Below are positions 1-6,521 of a DNA stretch of 15,315 bases, in pieces; the stretch's first letter is position 1; every line of letters starts with the position of its first letter. The notes under the pieces were generated by a model, which saw only the letters and a list, made by a program, of their open reading frames with translations, did not search any database and was not told the origin of the DNA. Position numbers and translations under genes: made by a program. Source of the stretch: an uncultured Clostridia bacterium (GTDB lineage: Bacteria > Bacillota_A > Clostridia > TANB77 > CAG-508); the NCBI GenBank assembly GCA_944392525.1, contig CALXXB010000036.1, positions 1 through 15,315 on the forward strand. The letters run 5' to 3'.

Positions 1-84
1 TTTCGCTTTTTTTAAGTGGCCAAAGCGACCATCCACTACTTGCAATCTATACTTCTAGTATTATGTCGAAACCATTTCATCCCC
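1..84 (-). ncRNA. ssrA: tmRNA (transfer-messenger RNA), 5' part only
   Basis: On the minus strand, starting at position 84, the sequence reads GGGGATGAAATGGTTTCGAC, the hallmark tmRNA 5' end: the start of the acceptor-like arm followed by the conserved GGNTTCGAC element. It continues into a stretch with GGCC, CTTAAAAAA and AGCG, resembling the region before and around the first pseudoknot. The tag-peptide frame and the 3' tRNA-like half lie beyond the left edge. tmRNA rescues stalled ribosomes with SmpB. The promoter just upstream, with a discriminator of about 11 nt, suggests a short precursor trimmed at its 5' end, as expected for RNase P processing. Confidence 0.88.
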
Positions 85-95
85 ATGTCTTATCT

Positions 96-124
96 ATTAT
101 ACTACATTTAAAAGATTTTATCAA
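96..124 (-). promoter_or_regulatory. Promoter of tmRNA (sigma-A type)
   Basis: On the minus strand a TTGATA -35 box (119-124) and a perfect TATAAT -10 box (96-101) are separated by exactly 17 bp (102-118). The -10 ends 11 nt before the mature tmRNA 5' end at 84, so transcription should start a few bases upstream of the mature end. Confidence 0.85.
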
Positions 125-175
125 CATCAAATAATGTTTATTCTATTACTAATAATTGTAATATTTTCATATTTA

Positions 176-181
176 TATAAT
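176..181 (+). promoter_or_regulatory. Possible -10 box for the polysaccharide deacetylase gene
   Basis: A perfect TATAAT lies 20 nt before the preferred TTG start at 202, but no convincing -35 box is found at 16-18 bp spacing. If used, the leader would be only about 14 nt and just long enough to hold the GGTGAT ribosome site. Weak call, made because the gene is divergent from tmRNA and needs a promoter in this gap. Confidence 0.3.
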
Positions 182-201
182 ATTCTTTATTGGTGATGTT
201 T

Positions 202-978
202 TTGAAAATTTTCTTGTTAAATAAAAAAATTTTTATTGTAGCTTTCCTCTTATTAATATTGTTTATTTGTTTTATCTTCTATTTCTCTAATACCGTATTG
301 CTCGCTTCAAGTTATTCTACTAATGAATCAGATAAATTTATAGATAATATTAATAATATTTTTAAAAGTGATAAAAAAATTGCTTACCTAACTTTTGACG
401 ATGGTCCAAGCTCTTTAATTACACCTAAAATTTTAGATATTCTAAAGTCAGAGAACATTAAAGCTACTTTTTTTGTAATAGGAAAAAAAGTCGAAGAACA
501 TCCTGAAATAGTAAATCGAGCTTATAAAGAAGGTCACTACATAGCTAATCATGGATATAGTCATAATAATTCTATCTTATATAAAAATACTGATTCTTTC
601 ATTAATGAAATAAAGAAAACAGATTTAGCAATTGGAAACGCTATTGGCATTAGTAATTATTGTTCACATGTATTTAGATTTCCTAATGGATTTATGTCTA
701 ATATCTATAAAGATAAGAAAAATAAATATGTTAATTATCTATCAGATATAAAATACACTTATATCGACTGGAATGCATTGAATAAAGACTCTGAGCAAAA
801 ATATACTAAAGAACAATTATTAAACAATTTAATATCATCTTCAAAAAATAAGAATACTCTTGTTATTCTAATGCATGATACAAATGATGTTAATGATAGT
901 TCTATTATATTAAAAGATTCAATTGATTATTTGAAATCTCAAAGTTATGAATTCAAAAATTTTTACGATTTAGAATAA
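202..978 (+). CDS. Membrane-anchored polysaccharide deacetylase (NodB/CE4 family)
   Basis: This is a predicted carbohydrate esterase of family 4, which removes acetyl groups from N-acetylated sugars, most often peptidoglycan. Counting from the TTG at 202 (258 aa), residues 9-28 form one hydrophobic segment acting as signal anchor. The NodB domain spans about 58-255. All key motifs are present: TFDDG (catalytic base D66, metal ligand D67), NHGYSH (metal ligands H117 and H121), RFPNG 159-163, and LMHD with catalytic H225. It should act outside the membrane on the wall. The start is uncertain: the frame is open from TTG 190, GTG 193 and ATG 196, but only TTG 202 has a ribosome site (GGTGAT, 192-197) at proper spacing, as in the M14 gene at 5541. 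It stands alone, divergent from tmRNA; substrate not proven. Confidence 0.85.
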   Translation: MKIFLLNKKIFIVAFLLLILFICFIFYFSNTVLLASSYSTNESDKFIDNINNIFKSDKKIAYLTFDDGPSSLITPKILDILKSENIKATFFVIGKKVEEHPEIVNRAYKEGHYIANHGYSHNNSILYKNTDSFINEIKKTDLAIGNAIGISNYCSHVFRFPNGFMSNIYKDKKNKYVNYLSDIKYTYIDWNALNKDSEQKYTKEQLLNNLISSSKNKNTLVILMHDTNDVNDSSIILKDSIDYLKSQSYEFKNFYDLE

Positions 979-1005
979 CTATTTTTATAATATAAGATTT
1001 CTAAT

Positions 1006-1034
1006 TTTACTTTTTTTAGTTAATATGTTATACT
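1006..1034 (+). promoter_or_regulatory. Promoter of tRNA-Gly
   Basis: An extended -10, TGTTATACT (TATACT at 1029-1034 with TG at 1026-1027), is preceded at 17 bp by TTTACT (1006-1011), a four-of-six match to TTGACA. Transcription would start near 1041, about 19 nt before the tRNA. The small inverted repeat ATTGTT/AACAAT (1036-1049) lies at the start site. Confidence 0.55.
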
Positions 1035-1059
1035 TATTGTTGTAACAATCTTATTTTTT

Positions 1060-1134
<75 letters not shown>

Positions 1135-1150
1135 ATAAAGCTATTATATA

Positions 1151-1186
1151 TAAAGGAGATTATCATTTTATTGATAATCTCCTTTA
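1151..1186. terminator. Long hairpin between convergent tRNA-Gly and NIF3-like gene
   Basis: A perfect 15-bp inverted repeat (1151-1165 with 1172-1186) encloses a 6-nt loop. It lies between the end of the tRNA (+) and the stop of the leftward gene at 1192, so it can serve both strands. The downstream T-tract is weak on each strand (CCTTTA on either side). Confidence 0.65.
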
Positions 1187-1191
1187 CATCA

Positions 1192-1533
1192 TTAATTAAA
1201 ACTTTCCTCATCCAATAGTGGAATAATATCAATTTCAGGCTCTTCATAAGGATGAACTTCTCTTAATTTAGAAATAACATTTTTTACTTTATTTACATCA
1301 CATACTACTTCTAATTTTCCTTCATCTACGAACTCTAATTGATTATTCTTACCAATATATGGATTAGCTTTTTCATTAGGTTTGAATGTTCCAACACATT
1401 TTGTAGATGTAGAACAATATGTATAATTTCCAATTACTCCTGCACCAGCTTCGCATACAGCATCTCTAACTTCTTGTAAATTCTTGATAGGAACCATAAC
1501 AATTATTTTAACTCTATTAATATCTATTTTCAT
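1192..1533 (-). CDS. Stand-alone NIF3/YqfO insertion-domain (CutA-like) protein
   Basis: This 113-aa protein matches the PII/CutA-like domain found inserted in Gram-positive NIF3/YqfO proteins, here without the flanking DUF34/NIF3 halves. Recognisable features are the glycine-rich GAGVIGNY (30-37), the aromatic and serine run YCSTSTK (39-45), KANPYIGKNNQLEFV (55-69), and the C-terminal HPYEEP motif (94-99). Stand-alone versions occur widely in bacteria. The fold forms trimers in relatives, but no biochemical role is established, and none can be read here. The ATG at 1533 has a good AAGGAG site 5 nt upstream. It lies 19 nt after the stop of the membrane-protein gene and is probably co-transcribed with it. 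Confidence 0.8.
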   Translation of the reverse strand: MKIDINRVKIIVMVPIKNLQEVRDAVCEAGAGVIGNYTYCSTSTKCVGTFKPNEKANPYIGKNNQLEFVDEGKLEVVCDVNKVKNVISKLREVHPYEEPEIDIIPLLDEESFN

Positions 1534-1552
1534 TTTTTCTCCTTATTTCAAA

Positions 1553-3007
1553 TTATTTATAATAATAAAATATTGAAGTTACTCTTTCTTCTTTACACTC
1601 TATGCTTATATCATATCTATCTCCTGAATAACTTATTCCTGAAGACTCATAAGCATTATCTCCATATCCTATCTCTTCACTCCATTCTCTCATTGAAGGA
1701 TTTATAATGCCTGTTTTATATGTCTTTTTAATTTCATCAATTGTACTATTAGTTGTTATATTACCTGGAAATGTTACAATATTACCTAATTCTGTATCCA
1801 GCTCATCATTCCAAAGATTTGATATATCTACTTTTAGTCCAACTACCTCATTACCTTTTATATATAAAGTAATACACTTGTCACTTGAAATCAATGTAAT
1901 ATCTCCTATGTTAAAATAATTTTCGTCTAAGTATAAATAATAAAAATTATCATCTATTTTTGATTTATCTATTGTTACATTCAAATTACTTTCAAGTTCT
2001 TCTATAGTACAAGGCAATTTAACTTCTTGATTATTTAGATAAACTATTCCTGTATCCCACTTTTTTACCTTTACATCTTCTACGAAAAAGTCACATATAA
2101 ATAATGTAGAAAATAAAAGAATTATAAAAAGTATAATAGTTAATATTTTAAATCCTATATGCTTTTTTCTTCTATACCTTATTTCTCCCTTCATATTCAC
2201 CTTTTCACTTGCAATTTTTGAAATATATAAATCATTTCCGTTCTCCACAACAAATTTATAATATTTCTTATATTCCTCATTATTTTCTTTTTCCAAAATT
2301 ATACCTTTATAATATGAAGCTGTAATTCTATTTAATAACATTTTATTATTTAATAATTTATCACATATTCTATTTGCTTCACTTATATTATTTTCAAGCA
2401 TATATTTTTGTAAGTCTAATGAAGCTAAAATTTGACTTTTTATTTTTTCAGGTACTGAATTTGATATTTCTTTAATTTCTTCATACTGTCCTTTAAAAGC
2501 TTCTATATTATTTGCGTAATAAGCTATAGCAGCTTTATTTTTAATTAAGAAAATTTTAGCTAAATCATCTAATTCTCTTTTTTCTAGAAATTCAATAATA
2601 TTATTTGCTTGGTCAAAATCACCTTTTCTTAAATACGCATCAATTATGTTTATTAATGTATAATTATATATTTTACTAAAATTACGTTTTTTGATTCTCT
2701 TTTCTAGTTTTTTTGCCCTATAAATATTTAGATTTATAAAACCATCTAAACAAATTTCTTGTGTTAGTGTTTCTTGTATTAATCTATTTGTATGTCTTCC
2801 TCTAATAATTCTTAATAGCAATGCAATAACAATATAAATAACTGAAAAAACTACTATTGGAGCTATTTTTCCACTTCTAATATCAAGCATAAGAAAAATA
2901 TAAATAATTGTAAATAATATAAAACTAATTAAATAAGGAAAATTTATTCTTTTTATACTTTTTAATTTTTTCTTTCCTATGTCACTTTCTATATATTTTA
3001 AATCCAT
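1553..3007 (-). CDS. Hypothetical three-helix membrane protein with TPR-like cytoplasmic domain
   Basis: I do not recognise this 484-aa protein. It has two hydrophobic helices at about 23-42 and 49-68, then a long helical region (about 75-265) whose paired amphipathic helices look like TPR or similar repeats. A basic stretch (RYRRKK, 278-282) is followed by a third helix (about 284-307). The final 175 residues are beta-rich and acidic. Basic residues after helix 2 and before helix 3 place the TPR-like part in the cytoplasm and the C-terminal domain outside. The C-terminal part seems to hold two related segments, near 325 (LPCTIEELESNL) and 415 (FPGNITTNSTIDEIKK), each an extended strand followed by a helix. 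A scaffolding or sensing role across the membrane is a guess. The ATG is preceded by GAGGAAAGTGAT. Confidence 0.6.
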   Translation of the reverse strand: MDLKYIESDIGKKKLKSIKRINFPYLISFILFTIIYIFLMLDIRSGKIAPIVVFSVIYIVIALLLRIIRGRHTNRLIQETLTQEICLDGFINLNIYRAKKLEKRIKKRNFSKIYNYTLINIIDAYLRKGDFDQANNIIEFLEKRELDDLAKIFLIKNKAAIAYYANNIEAFKGQYEEIKEISNSVPEKIKSQILASLDLQKYMLENNISEANRICDKLLNNKMLLNRITASYYKGIILEKENNEEYKKYYKFVVENGNDLYISKIASEKVNMKGEIRYRRKKHIGFKILTIILFIILLFSTLFICDFFVEDVKVKKWDTGIVYLNNQEVKLPCTIEELESNLNVTIDKSKIDDNFYYLYLDENYFNIGDITLISSDKCITLYIKGNEVVGLKVDISNLWNDELDTELGNIVTFPGNITTNSTIDEIKKTYKTGIINPSMREWSEEIGYGDNAYESSGISYSGDRYDISIECKEERVTSIFYYYK

Positions 3008-3053
3008 TATAAATCACTTTCCTCTCAAAAGCTCTGATTTTTTACCAATTTTT

Positions 3054-3581
3054 TTATTGTATATTGCATTCTCTTAATGAATAATTATAATAATCATCTT
3101 TACCAGTCTTTAATAGTTTAAATCCATATTTTTCATATATTTCGTTTAACTTTTTATTTGTACTTAGACAATCTAATCTTAAATATTTCTTGTTATTTAT
3201 CTTAGCTAAATCTTTAGCTATTTCTATTATTAATTTTCCTATATTTTTACTTCCAACTTTCGTTACTAACTTCTTAATGTAGTAAGCATCTTTATTATCT
3301 TCCCAATATTTATTATTTTCTGTGATTTCAAATCCAGCTATTGTTTTTCCTTCTTTTCTTAAGCAAAAATAATTACTATTTATTATTACATCTTCAAACT
3401 CACTTTTCGGATGATGTTCTAAATACTTTCTCCATTGCATTATATTTTCACCTTTAAACCACTCAATTCTTTCTAAATAAAGTTTTAATATTTCATCAAT
3501 TTCTTCTATATTCACTTTATTGATAGTTATTTTAGAAGATATCATTTTTTCTTTTACTTCTTTATCTAATTTAAAATTCAT
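3054..3581 (-). CDS. GNAT-family N-acetyltransferase
   Basis: A predicted acetyl-CoA-dependent acetyltransferase of 175 aa with the usual GNAT order: a helical N-terminus (23-60), beta strands with AGFEITEN (82-89), strand four with KKLVTK (103-108), and an acetyl-CoA loop with GSKNIGKLIIEIAKDLA (110-126). The closing part is LRLDCLSTNKKLNEIYEKYGF (134-154), where the asparagine-rich helix and YEKYGF are typical. The loop departs somewhat from Q/RxxGxG/A. The acceptor substrate cannot be read from sequence. I use the ATG at 3581. The frame is open to a GTG at 3593, but that GTG has no ribosome site and would lie at the expected transcription start of a TATAAT at 3601-3606 (no good -35). A weak GAGTG sits upstream of ATG 3581. 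The next gene starts 46 nt downstream. Confidence 0.8.
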   Translation of the reverse strand: MNFKLDKEVKEKMISSKITINKVNIEEIDEILKLYLERIEWFKGENIMQWRKYLEHHPKSEFEDVIINSNYFCLRKEGKTIAGFEITENNKYWEDNKDAYYIKKLVTKVGSKNIGKLIIEIAKDLAKINNKKYLRLDCLSTNKKLNEIYEKYGFKLLKTGKDDYYNYSLRECNIQ

Positions 3582-3618
3582 TTTTACACTCACTTTTTAC
3601 ATTATACTTTTATTTATT

Positions 3619-3789
3619 TTATCTTTTATCTGGAAAATAACTTAATTTATTATTATCCTTTATTATAAAACTTTTTCCATTTAAATACCCTAAACTTCCG
3701 TTATTTTCTTTAAAATTAAATTTTAACATATAACTTTTTAGTTCTTGATACTTTTTACCAAACTTTTTATTAATCTCATTTTTACCATA
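3619..3789 (-). pseudogene. Out-of-frame C-terminal tail of the pseudouridine synthase
   Basis: Directly after the premature stop at 3782, the frame shifted by one base stays open for 56 codons. It encodes YGKNEINKKFGKKYQ near its start and LGYLNGKSF near its middle. In clostridial RluA-family enzymes the conserved GDxKYG is followed by just such a segment (N-[KR]-x-[FY], a K-x-L-x-[SA]-Y-x-L-x-F strand, then LxYLxGKxF). Deleting one base in the T4 run at 3790-3793 (plus strand) joins GDRK to YG and gives a 296-aa protein, the normal family length. The segment has no start with a ribosome site, so it is not an independent gene. Confidence 0.8.
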
Positions 3790-4510
3790 TTTTCCGGTCT
3801 CCTATTATTGGATAACCTAAGAAGGCTAAATGGGCTCTTATCTGGTGTGTCCTTCCTGTCTCTATTTCTACATCTAAAAGAGTTCTATTGTCTTTTTTTC
3901 TTTCTAATACTCTATATGTTGTAATAATTTTTCTATATCCTTTTTTAGGAATATCACTAATATATACTTTTGATTTTTTATTATCTTTAAATAGATAAGC
4001 TTCACATCTTTTATAATTATCTTTTGGCAAACCATATACTAATGCTAGATAATGTTTTTCTATTTCATGATTCTTAAACTTATCTAAAAGTATTTCTAAC
4101 GCTTCTTCATTTTTTGCAAATAAAACTAATCCTTGTGTATTTCTATCTATTCTATGACAGGGCATTGGTAAAAAGCTACTTTCTTTATATTTTTCATGAA
4201 TTATACTAGTTAAACTATTTTTACCTGTTACTTCTAAATTGTAAGGCTTATTTACAACTAAGATATTTTCATCTTCATAAACAATATCTAATGAAACTTT
4301 AGAATTTAATAATTCATCTGATATGTATACTAACACCTCATCCCCATCACTTACAGTTACATTAGAATTAACACGCTCTCCATTTATTTTTATATCTTTT
4401 TTTCTAAGCGTTTTATAAAATAGCCCTTCTGTCAATCCTGAAATATTAGAAAATAAAAACTTATTCAATTTTTTCCCATCATATTTTTTACTAACTATTA
4501 ACTTTTTCAT
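3782..4510 (-). CDS. RluA-family 23S rRNA pseudouridine synthase, frameshifted near the C-terminus
   Basis: Converts uridines in RNA, usually 23S rRNA, to pseudouridine. The N-terminal S4-like RNA-binding domain covers about 1-65 (KKLNKFLF, LRKKDIKINGERV). The catalytic domain carries HRIDRNTQG (119-127) with the catalytic aspartate D122, and GRTHQIRAHLA (219-229). The frame stops just after GDRK (237-240), at 242 aa, although relatives run on for about 55 residues after GDxxYG. Those residues are present in another frame at 3619-3789, so one extra A has truncated the gene. The loss removes conserved C-terminal strands next to the active site, so activity of the truncated form is doubtful. 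The ATG has no ribosome site and is only 6 nt from a strong -10 box, implying a leaderless message. Confidence 0.9.
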   Translation of the reverse strand: MKKLIVSKKYDGKKLNKFLFSNISGLTEGLFYKTLRKKDIKINGERVNSNVTVSDGDEVLVYISDELLNSKVSLDIVYEDENILVVNKPYNLEVTGKNSLTSIIHEKYKESSFLPMPCHRIDRNTQGLVLFAKNEEALEILLDKFKNHEIEKHYLALVYGLPKDNYKRCEAYLFKDNKKSKVYISDIPKKGYRKIITTYRVLERKKDNRTLLDVEIETGRTHQIRAHLAFLGYPIIGDRKIW

Positions 4511-4516
4511 ATTATC

Positions 4517-4545
4517 ATTATAACTTGGAAAAATAAAAATTACAA
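4517..4545 (-). promoter_or_regulatory. Promoter of the pseudouridine synthase gene (leaderless)
   Basis: TTGTAA (4540-4545) and a perfect TATAAT (4517-4522) are spaced by exactly 17 bp on the minus strand. The start codon (4510-4508) begins 7 nt after the -10 box, which is where transcription should begin, so the message would have essentially no 5' leader. Confidence 0.7.
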
Positions 4546-4614
4546 GCAGTTTAAAATTATTATTATCTATATATTGTTCCTTTTATAGTATATAATTAAA
4601 AAAGTTGTACTCAT

Positions 4615-4647
4615 AGAAAAAAGCCTTGAATTCAAATCCAAGACTTT
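4615..4647 (-). terminator. Rho-independent terminator of the LysM gene
   Basis: On the minus strand a 9-bp stem (4639-4647 with 4620-4628, one G-T pair) with a 10-nt loop is followed by a run of T. It lies 27 nt after the stop of the LysM gene at 4675. Confidence 0.8.
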
Positions 4648-4674
4648 GCTATTTCTAATTATTTATAATCCCAC

Positions 4675-5058
4675 TTAAAATAAATTTGAAAATTGTCTTA
4701 CAATTCCATCCACAAAAAATTGTGACATATTTAAAATCTCTTTTTGGACCATATCATAAGCATTTATATCTGCTACATAGTTTCCTTCCAATCTAGCATT
4801 TACCTCTTTAGTTGTAAGCCTTAAATGTTCATATAACATTCTACGTACTTCCTCTTTATTATAGAATGGATTTATACTACTAAATGCTTCTGCCATCATA
4901 TCTGCATTTTGATACCACTTTGTATTTAACAAACTTGCTAGTTCTTTATTTTTATTCTTTAATGCTACAATTAAATCTTTTCCAATTACTAAATGCTCTG
5001 TTAATAACTTTTGAATTTCACTTGCTACATTTATTTCCATAATAAGGTCTAAAAACAT
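4675..5058 (-). CDS. C-terminal part of the LysM protein, in a shifted frame
   Basis: This frame encodes the second half of a helical domain familiar from Bacillota proteins, some of which are annotated, probably wrongly, as acetylglutamate kinase. Its hallmarks follow in order: LLTEHLVIGKDLI, W-Y-x-N-A-D (near residue 50), SSINPF, MLYEHLRLT, YDMVQKEILNMS, and a final DGIVRQF. In intact relatives these directly follow RLLRNPxD...PYYGN, which here ends the overlapping upstream frame. The reading frames join as GN-NVASEIQ if one base is removed within 5029-5036. The first ATG (5058) and the second (5040) lack ribosome sites and lie inside the upstream gene, so independent translation is unlikely. 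The frame ends shortly before a good terminator. Confidence 0.7.
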   Translation of the reverse strand: MFLDLIMEINVASEIQKLLTEHLVIGKDLIVALKNKNKELASLLNTKWYQNADMMAEAFSSINPFYNKEEVRRMLYEHLRLTTKEVNARLEGNYVADINAYDMVQKEILNMSQFFVDGIVRQFSNLF

Positions 5059-5404
5059 CTGCTATGTCTTTTGGGTTTCTAAGTAGTCTTTCTTGAGTTG
5101 CTTCTAAATCTTTTAAGTTTTCCGCAATGCTAATTAAAAGCATTCGTGTCCACATGATATGTTGTTCCCGTACTAGATTCATTTTTTCTAATAGTCTAAC
5201 TTCATTTATACTTACCCAATAATAATTATTATTTTGATTATAACCTGGATAAATATAAATTTGTTGCCCAACTCTTAAATTATATGGTTCCAATGATAAG
5301 TTTGTATCAATTATATTTTGTACTGTTGTTCCATATTGCATGGCTAAATTATATAAAGTATCCCCTGGTCTTATAGTATATAAAATTGGATTTATATCAT
5401 TCAT
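5018..5404 (-). CDS. LysM-domain protein, N-terminal part (frameshifted)
   Basis: A single LysM domain (about residues 8-53: YTIRPGDTLYNLA, VGQQIYIY) should bind N-acetylglucosamine-containing glycan. A short asparagine-rich linker leads into a helical domain (VREQHIMWTRMLL at 78-90, RLLRNPKD at 107-114). There is no signal peptide, so it may act in the mother cell or on the spore, or reach the wall by lysis. The frame ends at 128 aa with a foreign-looking NKCSK, while the rest of the helical domain lies in the next frame at 4675-5040. Removing one base gives a 242-aa protein. The ATG has an excellent AGGAGGG site. It is divergent from a cell-wall endopeptidase gene at 5541, and some relatives of that enzyme carry LysM domains themselves. 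Confidence 0.82.
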   Translation of the reverse strand: MNDINPILYTIRPGDTLYNLAMQYGTTVQNIIDTNLSLEPYNLRVGQQIYIYPGYNQNNNYYWVSINEVRLLEKMNLVREQHIMWTRMLLISIAENLKDLEATQERLLRNPKDIADVFRPYYGNKCSK

Positions 5405-5540
5405 AATTTTCCCTCCTAATATTAGGATATTAAGAAAAATATAAATTGTTTCCTATAATGACTTTTGTTTTATATAATATTCTTCATCAATATTATGACA
5501 CAATTATTATTATTTTACATATTATATTTTAGGTGATTTT

Positions 5541-6458
5541 ATGGCTATTGTTCAAACAAATATTAATTATACTCATGAAATTATGATGTCTAATCTTCAT
5601 GAACTAAATAATACTTATCCATTTATCCAAATTCAAAATGTTGGATTTAGTGTTCTTGGTAAAAGTATTCCTGTAATTAAGCTTGGTCGTGGTAAAAAAC
5701 AAGTATTTTATTCTGGTTCTATTCATGCACAAGAATGGATCACTACTGTTCTTCTTATGAAATTTATAGAGGATTATTGTCTAGCTTTCATTAATAATAG
5801 TTCTCTATATGGAGTTAAAATTAGAGATTTATTTACTCAAACATCTATCTATATCATGCCTATGGTAAATCCTGATGGGGTTGATTTAGTTACTGGCTTC
5901 TACCCTACTGGCAGCTTAATTTATCGTTCTTTTAAATCTATTGCTGAAAATTTTCCAAGTATTCCTTTTCCTGATGGTTGGAAGGCAAACTTTAATGGAG
6001 TTGATTTAAATTTACAATTTCCAGCTGGTTGGAATCAAGCAAAAGAAATAAAATATGCACAAGGATTTAACAAGCCAAGCCTTCGTGACTTTGTGGGATA
6101 TGGTCCTTTAACAGAACCGGAAGCTCTTGCAATTTACAACTTTACTCTTTCCTATAACTTTAGATTAGTTATTGCATTCCATACTCAAGGTCAAGAAATT
6201 TACTGGCAATTTCAAGATTTTAACCCACCTAATAGTGAATATATTGGAAATAGATTCGCTCAAGCTAGTGGCTATCTCTTAGCAGAAACTCCATATAATT
6301 CAAGCTTTGCTGGATATAAAGATTGGTTTATCCAAGAATACAACAGACCTGGATATACTATTGAAGCAGGTATTGGTGAAAATCCATTACCTATATCTCA
6401 ATTTAGCGAAATCTATAATGATAATATCAGTATTCTAATTTTAGGAGCTATTTTATAA
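5541..6458 (+). CDS. M14-family zinc peptidase, gamma-D-glutamyl-L-diamino acid endopeptidase-like
   Basis: This 305-aa protein resembles ENP1/YqgT-type enzymes that cut the D-glutamyl-diaminopimelate bond in peptidoglycan peptides. Zinc ligands are H62 and E65 (HAQE) and H214 (AFHTQG). The catalytic glutamate is E275 in YTIEAG. NPDGVDL (110-116) and GVDLNLQFPAGW (153-164) are typical of this subgroup. It has no signal peptide and no LysM domain, so it is predicted cytoplasmic. Relatives act in sporulation, spore cortex turnover or recycling of wall peptides. The ATG has a ribosome site AGGTGAT (5531-5537). It is divergent from the LysM gene across 136 bp, suggesting that the LysM protein targets or accompanies it. 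Ends before a shared hairpin at 6464-6497. Confidence 0.88.
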   Translation: MAIVQTNINYTHEIMMSNLHELNNTYPFIQIQNVGFSVLGKSIPVIKLGRGKKQVFYSGSIHAQEWITTVLLMKFIEDYCLAFINNSSLYGVKIRDLFTQTSIYIMPMVNPDGVDLVTGFYPTGSLIYRSFKSIAENFPSIPFPDGWKANFNGVDLNLQFPAGWNQAKEIKYAQGFNKPSLRDFVGYGPLTEPEALAIYNFTLSYNFRLVIAFHTQGQEIYWQFQDFNPPNSEYIGNRFAQASGYLLAETPYNSSFAGYKDWFIQEYNRPGYTIEAGIGENPLPISQFSEIYNDNISILILGAIL

Positions 6459-6463
6459 AAGGA

Positions 6464-6497
6464 AAGGAGCCGTTCACAAAATTGTAAACGGCTCCTT
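6464..6497. terminator. Terminator hairpin between convergent M14 peptidase and purB
   Basis: An 11-bp GC-rich stem (AAGGAGCCGTT at 6464-6474 with AACGGCTCCTT at 6487-6497) is extended inside by ACAA/TTGT after one mismatch. On the minus strand it is followed by TTTCCTTTT, so it mainly terminates purB. On the plus strand the tail is poor. Confidence 0.8.
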
Positions 6498-6521
6498 AGT
6501 AGAACGATGCAGAAGTAAAAA

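Noticed and set aside
3619..3729. Independent 36-aa ORF with an ATG at 3729
   Set aside because: It has no ribosome site and its frame is the displaced C-terminal part of the pseudouridine synthase.
5415..5426. Perfect palindrome CCTAATATTAGG overlapping the ribosome site of the LysM gene
   Set aside because: Only 12 bp and AT-rich; likely in such sequence by chance, with no supporting second site.
5518..5526. CATATTATA resembling a sigma-K -10 box before the M14 gene
   Set aside because: Transcription would start inside the ribosome site, leaving no usable leader, and no matching -35 is present.
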